Source: Acidobacteriota bacterium (GTDB taxonomy: Bacteria > Acidobacteriota > Thermoanaerobaculia > Multivoradales > Multivoraceae). From it: 64,000 bases of DNA. Made by a program: the position numbers and the translations under genes. Of the stretch, positions 8,326-15,786 are shown one piece after another; position 1 is the first letter of the stretch; every line of letters begins with the position of its first letter. The DNA lies in NCBI GenBank assembly GCA_003388555.1, contig QQVD01000042.1:62001-126000 (forward strand). The letters run 5' to 3'. Under the pieces are notes generated by a model. That model made no database searches. It had not been told where the DNA came from and worked only from the letters and a program-made list of their open reading frames with translations.

Positions 8326-9123
8326 ATGAGATGGTGCGCGGCTTGGCTGCTCCTCATGTTCGCTGCCGGGACCGCGACCGCTGACTGCGGCGAGGATGGG
8401 GACATCTGCCCTGGGGACTCACCATGGGCGAGGTCTGACTCTGCATCTGTTCGACTGCAGGAGGAGGGCAGCGCCGATTTCACACTCTGGGAGTTCGCCT
8501 TCGGTGGCGGCGAGGACCTCTTGCTGAACGTCCAGTCCAAGCAAGGACACGAACTGACTCGGGGATCGATCCTTCTCGTCTCGGGCCGGGCGATGCTCAC
8601 CAAGGACCTGGCTCTGGAGAAGGGCTTCGAGATCGACGCACTGGACGTTCCCGTGCTGATGTACCAGCTGGTGGTCAGCCTGTTGGCTCAGGCGGTTCCT
8701 GAGGGCCCCGAAGAACTGGTTGCATCCCGGGTAGTGGACGTCGCTGAAGTCGAGCGTGCGATACGGATCGGCACCCAGAGTGCCTCCGGAGGATTCTCAC
8801 CTCCTTGGAGTGTGGAGGGAGAGGTCGAGAGCACGGGGTCATCTCAGTTCGAGTACTCGCTTACCTTCACCTATTCGATCGGTCCCGGCGAGACCGCGGG
8901 GATGCACCTGAGCGGCAGTTGGAGCAGGAGACCTGAAGGGTCTTCTCTGGAAGACTCGCTCGACATCCAGGGATGGTCTCTCCACACGATCGGACCCTTC
9001 TCCGTCGAGCAGGAGGGCGTGACCATTTTCGACTTCGGCGCTCAGGCCAGTTCTCTGGAAGTCCGCACACTGGGCGAGTTGCGCAAGGCGCTGGCGGTCG
9101 ATGACGCGAGCGCCAATCGCTAG
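8326..9123 (+). CDS. secreted beta-rich protein, unknown function
   Basis: This protein of 265 residues has a signal peptide (WCAAWLLLMFAAGTATA) and then a DCGEDGDIC start that could carry a disulphide. The remainder alternates beta strands, including FTLWEFAFGGGEDLLLNV and FEYSLTFTYSIGPGETAGMHLSGSWS. The start has a GGGAGG Shine-Dalgarno seven bases upstream. The last 23 bp overlap the start of the next membrane protein gene, so the pair is probably co-translated. No family is recognised. Confidence 0.6.
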   Translation: MRWCAAWLLLMFAAGTATADCGEDGDICPGDSPWARSDSASVRLQEEGSADFTLWEFAFGGGEDLLLNVQSKQGHELTRGSILLVSGRAMLTKDLALEKGFEIDALDVPVLMYQLVVSLLAQAVPEGPEELVASRVVDVAEVERAIRIGTQSASGGFSPPWSVEGEVESTGSSQFEYSLTFTYSIGPGETAGMHLSGSWSRRPEGSSLEDSLDIQGWSLHTIGPFSVEQEGVTIFDFGAQASSLEVRTLGELRKALAVDDASANR

Positions 9124-9724
9124 GCCCAGCCGACGCATCGTCGACCGACTGACGGGGCGCCAGGTCTTCGCGATCCTCCAGGCTGCGGTGCTGATCTGCG
9201 GAACGATGTTCTTTCTGCAGATTCGGCAGTTCGAGACGTTCGGTGTCTTCGAGGCGTTGGTGGCGGGAACAGCGGTCGCAGTCTTGGTGGCGCTGTACTT
9301 CGGATGGATGCTCGCCGTGGCGATCACGATGAACAGTCTGCTGCCACGCGGGCGGCAGAGACGACAGATGCCGGCGGTCGTCGGCTTGGTCTTTGCGGTC
9401 GTCTACGCGCCCGTCTTCTTTCAGGCCATGCTCGTCGAGCCCATGCCTGTGGCGCTCGCGACGGCACTGTGGGTTGCTCACGTCGGTGCCTTGTTGGCCA
9501 ACCTCCACATCCTCGGACTCTGCAGCGCGACGCTCGTCGCCGCCGAGCGAGGGGCTGGGTCGCACCATCTCAGAACGGCGGCCGTGTTCCTCCTCCTCTG
9601 GTTGACTGCCCTCGTGCCGGTTGGTGCGTGGTGGGTCCACGACCGTGCAAGAAGACTTCTCGGTGCCGCCGAGGAAGTTGGTAGAGCTTCATGCTCGGGG
9701 AGCCGAAGCGATGAAACCGCCTGA
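9101..9724 (+). CDS. multi-pass membrane protein, unknown function
   Basis: The protein has 207 residues with about five membrane helices, at residues 22-40, 50-73, 90-110, 118-145 and 160-178. The extended N-terminal 20 residues are basic, which suggests a cytoplasmic N-terminus. The gene overlaps the end of the upstream secreted-protein gene by 23 bp and the start of the downstream zinc-finger gene by 14 bp. Overlap on both sides makes an operon spanning 8326-10154 likely. No family is recognised. Confidence 0.55.
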   Translation: MTRAPIARPSRRIVDRLTGRQVFAILQAAVLICGTMFFLQIRQFETFGVFEALVAGTAVAVLVALYFGWMLAVAITMNSLLPRGRQRRQMPAVVGLVFAVVYAPVFFQAMLVEPMPVALATALWVAHVGALLANLHILGLCSATLVAAERGAGSHHLRTAAVFLLLWLTALVPVGAWWVHDRARRLLGAAEEVGRASCSGSRSDETA

Positions 9725-10154
9725 GTCGATCGCCGCCGCGCGCGTGCTGGCCTATGCCTCGGTGTCGAGTTGCGACTTCCAGGGCTCGAACCTGTTCGTC
9801 GACGGGGTAGCCCTGGGGCCGGTGCCACGGCTCGCGATCGCTGAGGACCTGCAGTCTGGAACCACTCTGCTTCTCAGGTGCGGCCTAGACTGGTCAGTGC
9901 TCGGTCTGTCGGGCCATCCCTCCGCAGCGGCGGCACGTTCGCGGGCAGAGCGTGAGTATCGTGGCTCGTCGAGTCTGTGGAGAGAGACGGGCTACTCGGA
10001 CGAGGAGGCGAGGGCGGCCCGCGAGACCTCGTGGGGCGAAACGCGATGTTCCATCTGTGGGCGCACTCCTGACCACTACGCGGCGTTGGTGAAGAGTCCC
10101 AGTGGGACTTCGCTTTGCGACCAGTGTTTGAACGACCTGGATACCGCTCGGTAG
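9711..10154 (+). CDS. small protein with C-terminal ClpX-type C4 zinc finger
   Basis: The product is 147 residues from ATG 9711; the longer frame upstream is rejected because it runs inside the previous gene. The last 35 residues contain CSICGRTPDHYAALVKSP followed by CDQC, the spacing of the ClpX zinc-binding domain. The N-terminal 100 residues form an unrelated small domain with a SCDFQGSNLFVDGVALGPVP segment. No AAA ATPase follows. The zinc finger in ClpX mediates dimerisation and adaptor binding, so an adaptor-like or decoy role is conceivable, but that is speculation. Confidence 0.6.
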   Translation: MKPPESIAAARVLAYASVSSCDFQGSNLFVDGVALGPVPRLAIAEDLQSGTTLLLRCGLDWSVLGLSGHPSAAAARSRAEREYRGSSSLWRETGYSDEEARAARETSWGETRCSICGRTPDHYAALVKSPSGTSLCDQCLNDLDTAR

Positions 10155-10290
10155 GTCTCGGCCAGACGCAGGTCTGCGCGAGGCCGCCTTCGCCCGGCAC
10201 GCGTTCGTCCAACTGAGGTGCATCGACTTCGCGTGCGCTAGCGTTGCCCGATCGGGAGCTCCGCGCCGACGCCGCGGATCCACGAGGCTC

Positions 10291-10728
10291 ATGACGACCC
10301 ACTACCTCAACACCGACCTCGTGATCGATTCCGAGGACGACCTGACGCCGATCGTCGAGGAGCTCGGGGAGGACGTGGTCTGCCTCTACAACGGCCCTTG
10401 GGGCACCCGCCAGCTCGCCGCGTTCGAGATCGTCGGGCACGACATGGACGCCAGCTCCTGCATCCGGGCCTTCTGCGGCCTGGTGGAGGCACTGAGCCCG
10501 AAAGCGCGTGAAGTGTGGGACCGGTGTTCGCGGCGCTCGTTCGACATCGGCTTCGAGGCAGGCCTCGACCGCGAGAGCTGTGAGCGGGCGATCGATCTGG
10601 ACGCGCTGGAGATGGCAGTGTCGGTGCGCGCTCGGCTCGTGGTCACCGTCTATCCCCCGAGTGCGATTCATCCCGAAACGGAGGTGGGGCCGAGCTCATC
10701 GCTTCCGGTTTCGAGAGGGCCGCGATGA
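10291..10728 (+). CDS. conserved hypothetical protein (TxYLNTDLxIxSEDDL family)
   Basis: This 145-residue cytoplasmic protein begins MTTHYLNTDLVIDSEDDLTP. That opening belongs to a family of uncharacterised single-domain proteins that I recognise from memory only and cannot name. A second conserved part is the helix LVEALSPKAREVWDRCSRRSFDIGFEAG, followed by a final strand ARLVVTVYPP. The gene sits alone with 135 bp upstream that contains a TAGCGTTG promoter-like element at about 10238. The function is not known. Confidence 0.6.
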   Translation: MTTHYLNTDLVIDSEDDLTPIVEELGEDVVCLYNGPWGTRQLAAFEIVGHDMDASSCIRAFCGLVEALSPKAREVWDRCSRRSFDIGFEAGLDRESCERAIDLDALEMAVSVRARLVVTVYPPSAIHPETEVGPSSSLPVSRGPR

Positions 10729-10837
10729 GCGATCATCGTTCGCAGGGGAGTCCTTCTCAGCGGGCGAAGGCCGCTCTCGAGCTCAACGATCGGCCGAGGG
10801 GACGGTTGGCCTCGTCTCGAATCATCAGGAGGGCAGC

Positions 10838-11194
10838 ATGACGCGATACGTAGACGGTTTCGTCTTTCCCATTCCGCGACAGCGTCTCGAGGATTACAGG
10901 TTGCTGGCGCAGAGAGCCGCCGAGGTCTGGAAGGAGCACGGTGCTCTGGAGTACCGCGAGTTCGTGGGTGACGACCTGGTGCTCGAGGGGACGCGCTCGT
11001 TCGCCGACGTCGTGGCCGCGGCGGACGGCGAAGCGATCGTCTTCGGGTGGGTGCTCTTCGACTCTCGTCAGGCCCGCGACCTGGCGAACCAGAAGGTGGC
11101 CGCCGATCCGAGGATGGCCGAGCTGCTCGAGGCATCGGATGCGGGCTTCGATCCCCGCAGGATGGCCTACGGAGGCTTCGCGCCGCTCATCTGA
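10838..11194 (+). CDS. DUF1428 (YbaA-like) protein
   Basis: The 118-residue protein carries the DUF1428 signature in order: MTRYVDGFVFPIPRQRLEDYR, a helix through AQRAAEVWKEHGALEYREFVGDDL, IVFGWVLFDSRQARD, and the C-terminal RRMAYGGFAPLI. This is a ferredoxin-like dimeric alpha/beta barrel of unknown catalytic role. ATG 10838 has an AGGAGGG Shine-Dalgarno at 10827-10833. It is a stand-alone gene between an unknown protein and an esterase. Confidence 0.9.
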   Translation: MTRYVDGFVFPIPRQRLEDYRLLAQRAAEVWKEHGALEYREFVGDDLVLEGTRSFADVVAAADGEAIVFGWVLFDSRQARDLANQKVAADPRMAELLEASDAGFDPRRMAYGGFAPLI

Positions 11195-11231
11195 GGGCGC
11201 TCGCGGCGCGGATCGGTGGAGAATCGAGGGC

Positions 11232-12119
11232 ATGCCCAGCGCCGAGCACGAAGAGATCGCCGCGATGATGGCTGGAGGCCTCGGCCTCGAGCAGCTCACC
11301 GTGCACGAGCAGCGCGCCGCGATGGAGGCCTCGGTGGGTATGTCGCCGGTGCCGCCGGAAGTGAGCGCGAGCGAGGTCGACGCCGATGGCGTCGCGGCGG
11401 ACTGGGTGAAGGTCGACGGCGCGCGCGAGGACGAGCGCGTCGTGCTCTACCTGCACGGCGGCGCCTACGTGATGGGCTCGCGCAACACCCACCGCGGCCT
11501 CGCCGGGAGGATCGCGGTGGCGGCGGGGGCGAACGTCCTGCTGCCGGAGTATCGGCTGGCGCCGGAGCACCCGTTTCCCGCCGCGGTCGACGACGCGGTG
11601 GCCTGTTGGCGCTGGCTGCTGGCGCAGGGTCATGCGCCGGGGCGCCTGGCTATCGCCGGCGACTCGGCGGGTGGCGGTCTGGCCCTGGCGACCCTGCTGG
11701 CGCTGCGCGCGGCGGGGGAGCGGCTCCCCGCGTGCGCCGTGGCGATGTCTCCGTGGACCGATCTCGAGGGCACCGGGCCCACCGCCGAGCCGGGCGCGGT
11801 GGACGACCCGATGATGACGCCGGAGAGCCTGCGCGCCAGTGGCCGCGACTACGCGGGCGAGAACCTGTGCCATCCTCTCGCGGCGCCACTGCACGGTGAT
11901 CTCGCAGGGCTGCCTCCGCTGCTGCTCCAGGTGGGCACCCGGGAGGTTCTGATGTCCGACAGCACGCGGTTCGCCGACAAGGCCCGCGCCGCCGGCGTCG
12001 AGGTGACGCTCGAGGTCGAGGAGGGCCTGATCCACGTCTGGCAGATGTTCGCGGGCGTGCCGGAGGCGGAGAGCGCGATCGCCCGCATCGGCGCGTTCAT
12101 CCAGCGCCACTGCCGCTGA
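11232..12119 (+). CDS. HSL-family alpha/beta hydrolase (esterase/lipase)
   Basis: The 295-residue enzyme has the hormone-sensitive-lipase family oxyanion motif HGGAY near residue 80 and the nucleophile elbow GDSAGGG near residue 148. The acid and His are likely the Asp in LMSDSTRF and the His in GLIHVWQMF at the expected C-terminal positions. It would hydrolyse short to medium acyl esters in the cytosol. The ATG at 11232 starts just before the family's usual N-terminal cap helices; longer upstream frames are rejected. The gene is followed by an NAD-dependent epimerase but shares no obvious pathway with it. Confidence 0.9.
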   Translation: MPSAEHEEIAAMMAGGLGLEQLTVHEQRAAMEASVGMSPVPPEVSASEVDADGVAADWVKVDGAREDERVVLYLHGGAYVMGSRNTHRGLAGRIAVAAGANVLLPEYRLAPEHPFPAAVDDAVACWRWLLAQGHAPGRLAIAGDSAGGGLALATLLALRAAGERLPACAVAMSPWTDLEGTGPTAEPGAVDDPMMTPESLRASGRDYAGENLCHPLAAPLHGDLAGLPPLLLQVGTREVLMSDSTRFADKARAAGVEVTLEVEEGLIHVWQMFAGVPEAESAIARIGAFIQRHCR

Positions 12120-12206
12120 CGCCATGAGCTCGGCGCAGCGCAGCTTCCGACCTTTGTCGTCCTCGCGCCGTTCTCGACGGTCCTCACACCCAGTTTCCTG
12201 AAGAGC

Positions 12207-13148
12207 ATGAAGATCTTCATCGCCGGCGGAACGGGAGCGATCGGTCGCTTCCTCGTCCCGAGCATGGTGCGGCACGGGCACGACGTGGTGGCGCTCACCC
12301 GCTCCGCGGACGGTGCCCGCGTCCTCCACGAGATGGGGGCGCGGCCGGTGCTGGGCGACGTCTACGACCGGGGCGAGCTCTCGCGGCTCGTGACCGAAGC
12401 CGAGCCGGAAGTCGTCATCCATCAGCTCACCGCATTCGGCGCCGCCGAGGGCGACCCACTGCAGCAGACCCACCGGGTGCGCACCGAGGGCACCCGCAAC
12501 CTCGTCGCCGCCGCCCGGGCCGCGCACGCCAGGCGCTTCGTGGCGCAGAGCATCTCGTTCATCTGCTCGCCGGCGGGCGAAGGTCTCACCGACGAGGAGA
12601 CGCCGCTCTACCTCGATGCGCCTGCCGCCATCCGGCCCTTGGCCGAGTCGATCGCGTCTCTCGAAGAGCAGGTGCTGGGCGCCGACGGCCTGGCCGGCGT
12701 CGTGCTCCGCTACGGCTGGTTCTACGGCCCGGGCACCAACTACGACCCGGACGACGAGATACCGCGCGCGATCCGCAGGGGCAGGCTGCCCATCGTCGGC
12801 GAGGGGCTGGGCACCTACTCGTTCATCGGTCTCGCCGACGCGGCCGCCGCGACGCTGCTGGCGCTGACCCAAGGCCGCCCCGGCGTCTACAACATCGTCG
12901 ACGACACCCCCGCGCGCCTGAGCGAGTGGCTGCCCTTCGCCGCCCGCCTGCTCGGCGCGCCCACTCCGGTCCGCATGCACGAGACCCTGGCGCGCGAGAC
13001 ACTCGGTGAGATGCTGGTGTATGTGATGAACGAGCAACGCGGCGCTTCGAATGCGAAGGCCAAGCGCGAGCTCGGCTGGACACCTACCGTTCCCTCCTGG
13101 CGGACGGGCTTCGAGGCGCTCTACTCGGGATCGAAATCAACGCAGTAG
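12207..13148 (+). CDS. NAD(P)-dependent epimerase/dehydratase-like protein (extended/atypical SDR)
   Basis: The protein has 313 residues and starts MKIFIAGGTGAIGRFLVPS. The GGTGAIG dinucleotide-binding loop follows the first strand, an acidic patch follows strand 4, and conserved VLRYGWFYGPGTNY and YNIVDDTP segments are typical of NAD-dependent epimerases. The usual YxxxK is not obvious in its normal place, so it may be an atypical SDR that binds NAD(P) with altered chemistry. Substrate unknown. The leader repeat begins about 140 bp after its stop. Confidence 0.8.
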   Translation: MKIFIAGGTGAIGRFLVPSMVRHGHDVVALTRSADGARVLHEMGARPVLGDVYDRGELSRLVTEAEPEVVIHQLTAFGAAEGDPLQQTHRVRTEGTRNLVAAARAAHARRFVAQSISFICSPAGEGLTDEETPLYLDAPAAIRPLAESIASLEEQVLGADGLAGVVLRYGWFYGPGTNYDPDDEIPRAIRRGRLPIVGEGLGTYSFIGLADAAAATLLALTQGRPGVYNIVDDTPARLSEWLPFAARLLGAPTPVRMHETLARETLGEMLVYVMNEQRGASNAKAKRELGWTPTVPSWRTGFEALYSGSKSTQ

Positions 13149-13290
13149 AGCGCGATCGCAGTCGGGCACCCCAGCTCGCTAGTCGACGTTGCCCTCAGCG
13201 TCCCTGGCCTCTCGGCCCTTGGCCCGGCCCGCCCAGCCGCGGCACTGCAAGCCCGGGGTCGTCCAGACCGTGGCCCCCGTGGGACGAGCG

Positions 13291-13513
13291 TGAGCAGGCT
13301 CGAACGGCGTCGGTGGTGCCGGGGGCGTTATCGAGCGGAGCCAGGCTGCCTAACCGCTGCGCTAGAATTCCTCGCGAGGACCGAAAGCGCAGGAAGGGAG
13401 GGCAGATGCGGAGACCGCTTCATTCCCGTGCCGGAGCAGTTATGCAGCGAGATCGCGCTCGTTTCCGTGATTCGGCGGCGTTGATGGTGCCGCTAGCCAA
13501 GTAGTTGTGCGGT
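13291..13513 (+). repeat. array leader repeat, copy 1 (attI-like, with promoter and small ORF)
   Basis: This 223-bp element is a close copy of 26072-26293 in the same orientation. It contains GTTATCGAGCG near its start, a -10-like TAGAAT at 13363-13368 and a GAGGACC motif. A Shine-Dalgarno and a small ORF follow (13406-13504). A run of 35 bp (13436-13470) is identical to copy 2. It ends at GCTAGCCAAGTAGTTGTGC, whose GTTGTGC at 13504-13510 is the first cassette core. GTTATGCAGC followed by an inverted CTAxxCAA...GTTG simple site resembles class 1 attI1 as I remember it. No integrase gene lies next to it. Confidence 0.7.
13406..13504 (+). CDS. leader small ORF, copy 1 (32 aa)
   Basis: ATG 13406 follows a GGGAGGG Shine-Dalgarno and opens a 32-codon frame ending in a TAG that overlaps the first G of the cassette core. 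Its C-terminal part, AVMQRDRARFRDSAA, matches the leader ORF at 26173-26286. Class 1 attI1 also carries a short ORF (ORF-11) that helps translate the first cassette, so a similar role is plausible. The strong nucleotide conservation may instead reflect a DNA-binding site, and coding status is uncertain. Confidence 0.4.
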   Translation: MRRPLHSRAGAVMQRDRARFRDSAALMVPLAK

Positions 13514-13971
13514 CTGAAGTGCGGTACCAGGGTGGAGATGTTCTCGCCAGCTGTGGCCCGGTCACTTCCCACTGGGGCTTGAAGCTGTGGCGGCTCGTAT
13601 TCTTCCCAGAGGAGACACTGTTGTGGCCGTACTCGCGGGCAGAGGGCTTTCGGGTCGGCTTTGCGCAGTGCTTGCCAGGCGTTTCGTTCCCGAATGTCAT
13701 ACCAGTTGCCCTTGAAGAGCCAGGTAAACCAAGTCCTCTGCCGCCGGCCGGTCGCCGCCTCGCGAACTCAGTCCTGAGCAGGATCGTAGTGCGTTCGAAG
13801 TGGAGTCGCAACGTCATCGCGTTCGAGTGCCCGGATCAAACCTTGCGGGTCGGTATCTGGCACCGCGCCGCTACCGAGGAATACTGTACGCTTCTAGGCG
13901 AACTGTTTGAAGAGCGCTTTGCTACCGAGGGATTTTCAGACTCCGCATTGGTGCGGAAGCTCAAGTCATGA
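13507..13971 (+). CDS. cassette-encoded hypothetical protein (array A, cassette 1)
   Basis: This 154-residue protein is not recognised. GTG 13507 lies inside the cassette core, three bases after the leader ORF's TAG, so it has no room for its own leader and is probably translated by coupling to the leader ORF. Visible features are a WGLKLWRLVFFPEE segment, a central FPNVIPVALEEPGKPSP strand, a Ser/Arg-rich helix and an acidic C-terminal helix (YCTLLGELFEERF). It looks soluble. It is bounded by the leader core and an attC site, so it is a single-gene cassette. Confidence 0.55.
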   Translation: MRSEVRYQGGDVLASCGPVTSHWGLKLWRLVFFPEETLLWPYSRAEGFRVGFAQCLPGVSFPNVIPVALEEPGKPSPLPPAGRRLANSVLSRIVVRSKWSRNVIAFECPDQTLRVGIWHRAATEEYCTLLGELFEERFATEGFSDSALVRKLKS

Positions 13972-13980
13972 CGATAGGTT

Positions 13981-14067
13981 TCACAAGAAGAGAATTGCAG
14001 TGGACCCGCTCACGCTCGCGTTGTTGCGCGTTCCCCGGCGGCGCCTCTGAGTTCTGATCCGTTGGGC
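13981..14067 (+). other. attC site (array A, after cassette 1)
   Basis: The 3' half is canonical: CGCCTCTGAGTTCTGATCC then the core GTTGGGC at 14061-14067. The L'' side is AGAGAATTGCAGTGGACCCG, almost identical to the start of the site at 28736. R'' is degenerate (TCACAAG at 13981-13987) but still pairs with the cassette-1 start GTTGTGC at five of seven positions. The central ACGCTCGCGTTGTTGCGCG forms a small hairpin. Confidence 0.7.
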
Positions 14068-14082
14068 GGCAGGGCACCAGCT

Positions 14083-14946
14083 GTGATCTCCCGGCGAAAG
14101 CTCCTCGGCTACCTGCTCGGTACCGGCCTCGGTGCTACCTTCGGAGCTGGGCTCTACACTTGGCGTGTCGAGCCTCATTGGGTCGAAATCGTCCATCGCG
14201 TACTTGCCGTCCGAGACCTTCCGCCCTCGCTCGAGGGCGCGCTCTTGGTGCAGCTCAGTGACCTTCACGTCGGACCTGAGGTCTCCGATTCCTACCTGAG
14301 AGCCTGCTTCGACCGCGTCAGAGAACTCGAACCCCAGTTCGTGGCGATCACGGGGGATTGGGTGACCTATCGGGGTCCCTGGCAACTCGACCAGCTTCGG
14401 CACGTTCTCTCCAGAATCCCACTGGGAGAGATCGCTACGGTCGGCATACTGGGCAACCACGACTACGGCGCCAACTGGAGCCAGCCTGAGGTCGCTGGCG
14501 AGATCGCCGACATCGTCACCTCCAGCGGAGTCACGCTTCTTCGGAACGAAAGGTTCGAGGATCGAGGTCTCGTGTTCGTGGGTCTCGATGATCTCTGGGG
14601 TCCCGGTTTCGATGTCGAGAAGGCCCTTTCGGCGCACCGGCCTACGACGCCCGCGATAGCGCTTTGTCACAATCCCGACGCGGTCGACAGACCAGGTTGG
14701 GAGAACTTCAGTGGTTGGATCCTCGCGGGGCATACCCATGGCGGCCAATGCAAACCGCCCTTCCTTGCTCCACCCCTCCTCCCGGTCGTCAACAAGCGAT
14801 ACACCCGCGGGGAGTTCTCGCTCAACGACGGACGATCGCTCTACATCAATCGTGGCCTCGGGCACCTGCTGCAGGTCCGTTTCAACGTGCGGCCCGAGAT
14901 CACGGCCTTCACACTCACTTCTCGAGAGCCCAGGCCTGTCGCCTAA
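14083..14946 (+). CDS. YkuE/YaeI-type metallophosphoesterase with Tat-like signal
   Basis: The 287-residue protein begins with a twin-arginine-like signal (ISRRKLLGYLLGTGLGATFGAG). The phosphoesterase motifs are in order: QLSDLHVG (D-x-H), ITGDWVTY (GD), GNHDYG (GNHD/E), and near the end GHTHGGQ (GHxH). Together they form a dimetal site. Relatives act on UDP-diacylglucosamine-like lipids or other phosphoesters at the envelope. GTG 14083 puts the RR in the right place; TTG 14062 inside the attC core is less likely. It is cassette 2 of array A, large for a cassette, with attC on both sides. Confidence 0.85.
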   Translation: MISRRKLLGYLLGTGLGATFGAGLYTWRVEPHWVEIVHRVLAVRDLPPSLEGALLVQLSDLHVGPEVSDSYLRACFDRVRELEPQFVAITGDWVTYRGPWQLDQLRHVLSRIPLGEIATVGILGNHDYGANWSQPEVAGEIADIVTSSGVTLLRNERFEDRGLVFVGLDDLWGPGFDVEKALSAHRPTTPAIALCHNPDAVDRPGWENFSGWILAGHTHGGQCKPPFLAPPLLPVVNKRYTRGEFSLNDGRSLYINRGLGHLLQVRFNVRPEITAFTLTSREPRPVA

Positions 14947-15067
14947 CCGATCGCTGCAGTGGACGCCGCAGCATGCTCCGATCGACCGAACTCGGACCTA
15001 GGTCCGCCAGCCCGGCTCCGTCTACACTCAACGTCGCTGGCGGCGCGAACGAGCTAGGGCGTTGTGT
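14941..15067 (+). other. attC-like site (array A, after cassette 2)
   Basis: R'' is GCCTAAC at 14941-14947, overlapping the phosphoesterase stop, followed by CGATCGCTGCAGTGGACGCC as the L'' side. The 3' core is GTTGTGT at 15061-15067. The L' arm is poorly matched, so the site may be a hybrid or decayed. R'' pairs with the cassette-2 start GTTGGGC allowing a G-T type mismatch. An internal CGATCG...CGATCG palindrome is present at its 5' side. Confidence 0.5.
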
Positions 15068-15117
15068 GGCTTTGTAGGCACTTCTCTCTCGACGATACTC
15101 CATAGGATCGTACCGAA

Positions 15118-15513
15118 ATGTCAAAAGCACCAAAGTTCGAGGCGGCTTTCGCTTTTCAAGACGACGTCTTGGCGCTTCCCGTTGCAGATATCGACGCCGC
15201 CGCAGAATGGTACTCGAGCCATTTTGGTATGCGAGAGGTTGAGCGGCAGAGCGCTCCGGTGCCAACCGTCATTCTCGAGCGAGACGGAACGCGGATCGGT
15301 TTCGCTGTCAATGGCGGCGATCCTGCGCAGGATGGTGCGGCGGTGAAGGTGTCGAACATCGGTGCGATTCGCGACGAACTCGAGTCGTCCGGCGCGAAGA
15401 CCGGCAACTGGCGCATCGATGAACGGGAAGGAGAGCGGTTCCAGGTCTTCTTCGTCGTCGCGCCGGACGGTCTGTGCTACTACCTTCACGAACCCTTGGC
15501 GGGGTCAGCCTGA
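15118..15513 (+). CDS. VOC (glyoxalase) family protein (array A, cassette 3)
   Basis: The 131-residue single VOC domain has LALPVADIDAAAEWYSSHFGMREVE for the first beta-alpha unit, VILERDGTRIGFAVNG, VSNIGAIRDELESSGAKTG, and a final FFVVAPDGLCYYLHEP strand with a candidate metal Glu. Activity cannot be predicted beyond a metal-dependent VOC fold. It starts 50 bp after a cassette core. No attC is visible after its stop, so array A ends here or the terminal site has been lost. Confidence 0.85.
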   Translation: MSKAPKFEAAFAFQDDVLALPVADIDAAAEWYSSHFGMREVERQSAPVPTVILERDGTRIGFAVNGGDPAQDGAAVKVSNIGAIRDELESSGAKTGNWRIDEREGERFQVFFVVAPDGLCYYLHEPLAGSA

Positions 15514-15786
15514 TTGCCGTCGGTGCTCATCCTCAGCTTCATCAAAGGGTCAGAGGGGTGACGGGGTGGTCGATCTCCTGTCTTGTGGCCGTTGGAGACG
15601 ACGCGGGTCGCAGGGGCGCCTGGGTGAGTCCAATCCTCGGCTTCTCTGCCTGCACGGCCGCTGGCGCCGACCTGTCGCGCCTTCCAAGGGCACCCTCCTC
15701 ACGAGTTGGAAGCCGGCGTCACGCGGCGGTCCAACCCTCCTGTGGCCCTGAGCACCCGCCACCTCCACCTCGAGACGTCGCGCGCT

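Noticed and set aside
10941-12119. Longer start for the esterase (10941)
   Set aside because: The extension overlaps the DUF1428 gene in another frame; family alignment supports ATG 11232.
13149-13290. Possible integrase gene or its promoter left of the first leader
   Set aside because: Only the epimerase gene and short noncoding sequence lie there; no tyrosine-recombinase motifs on either strand.
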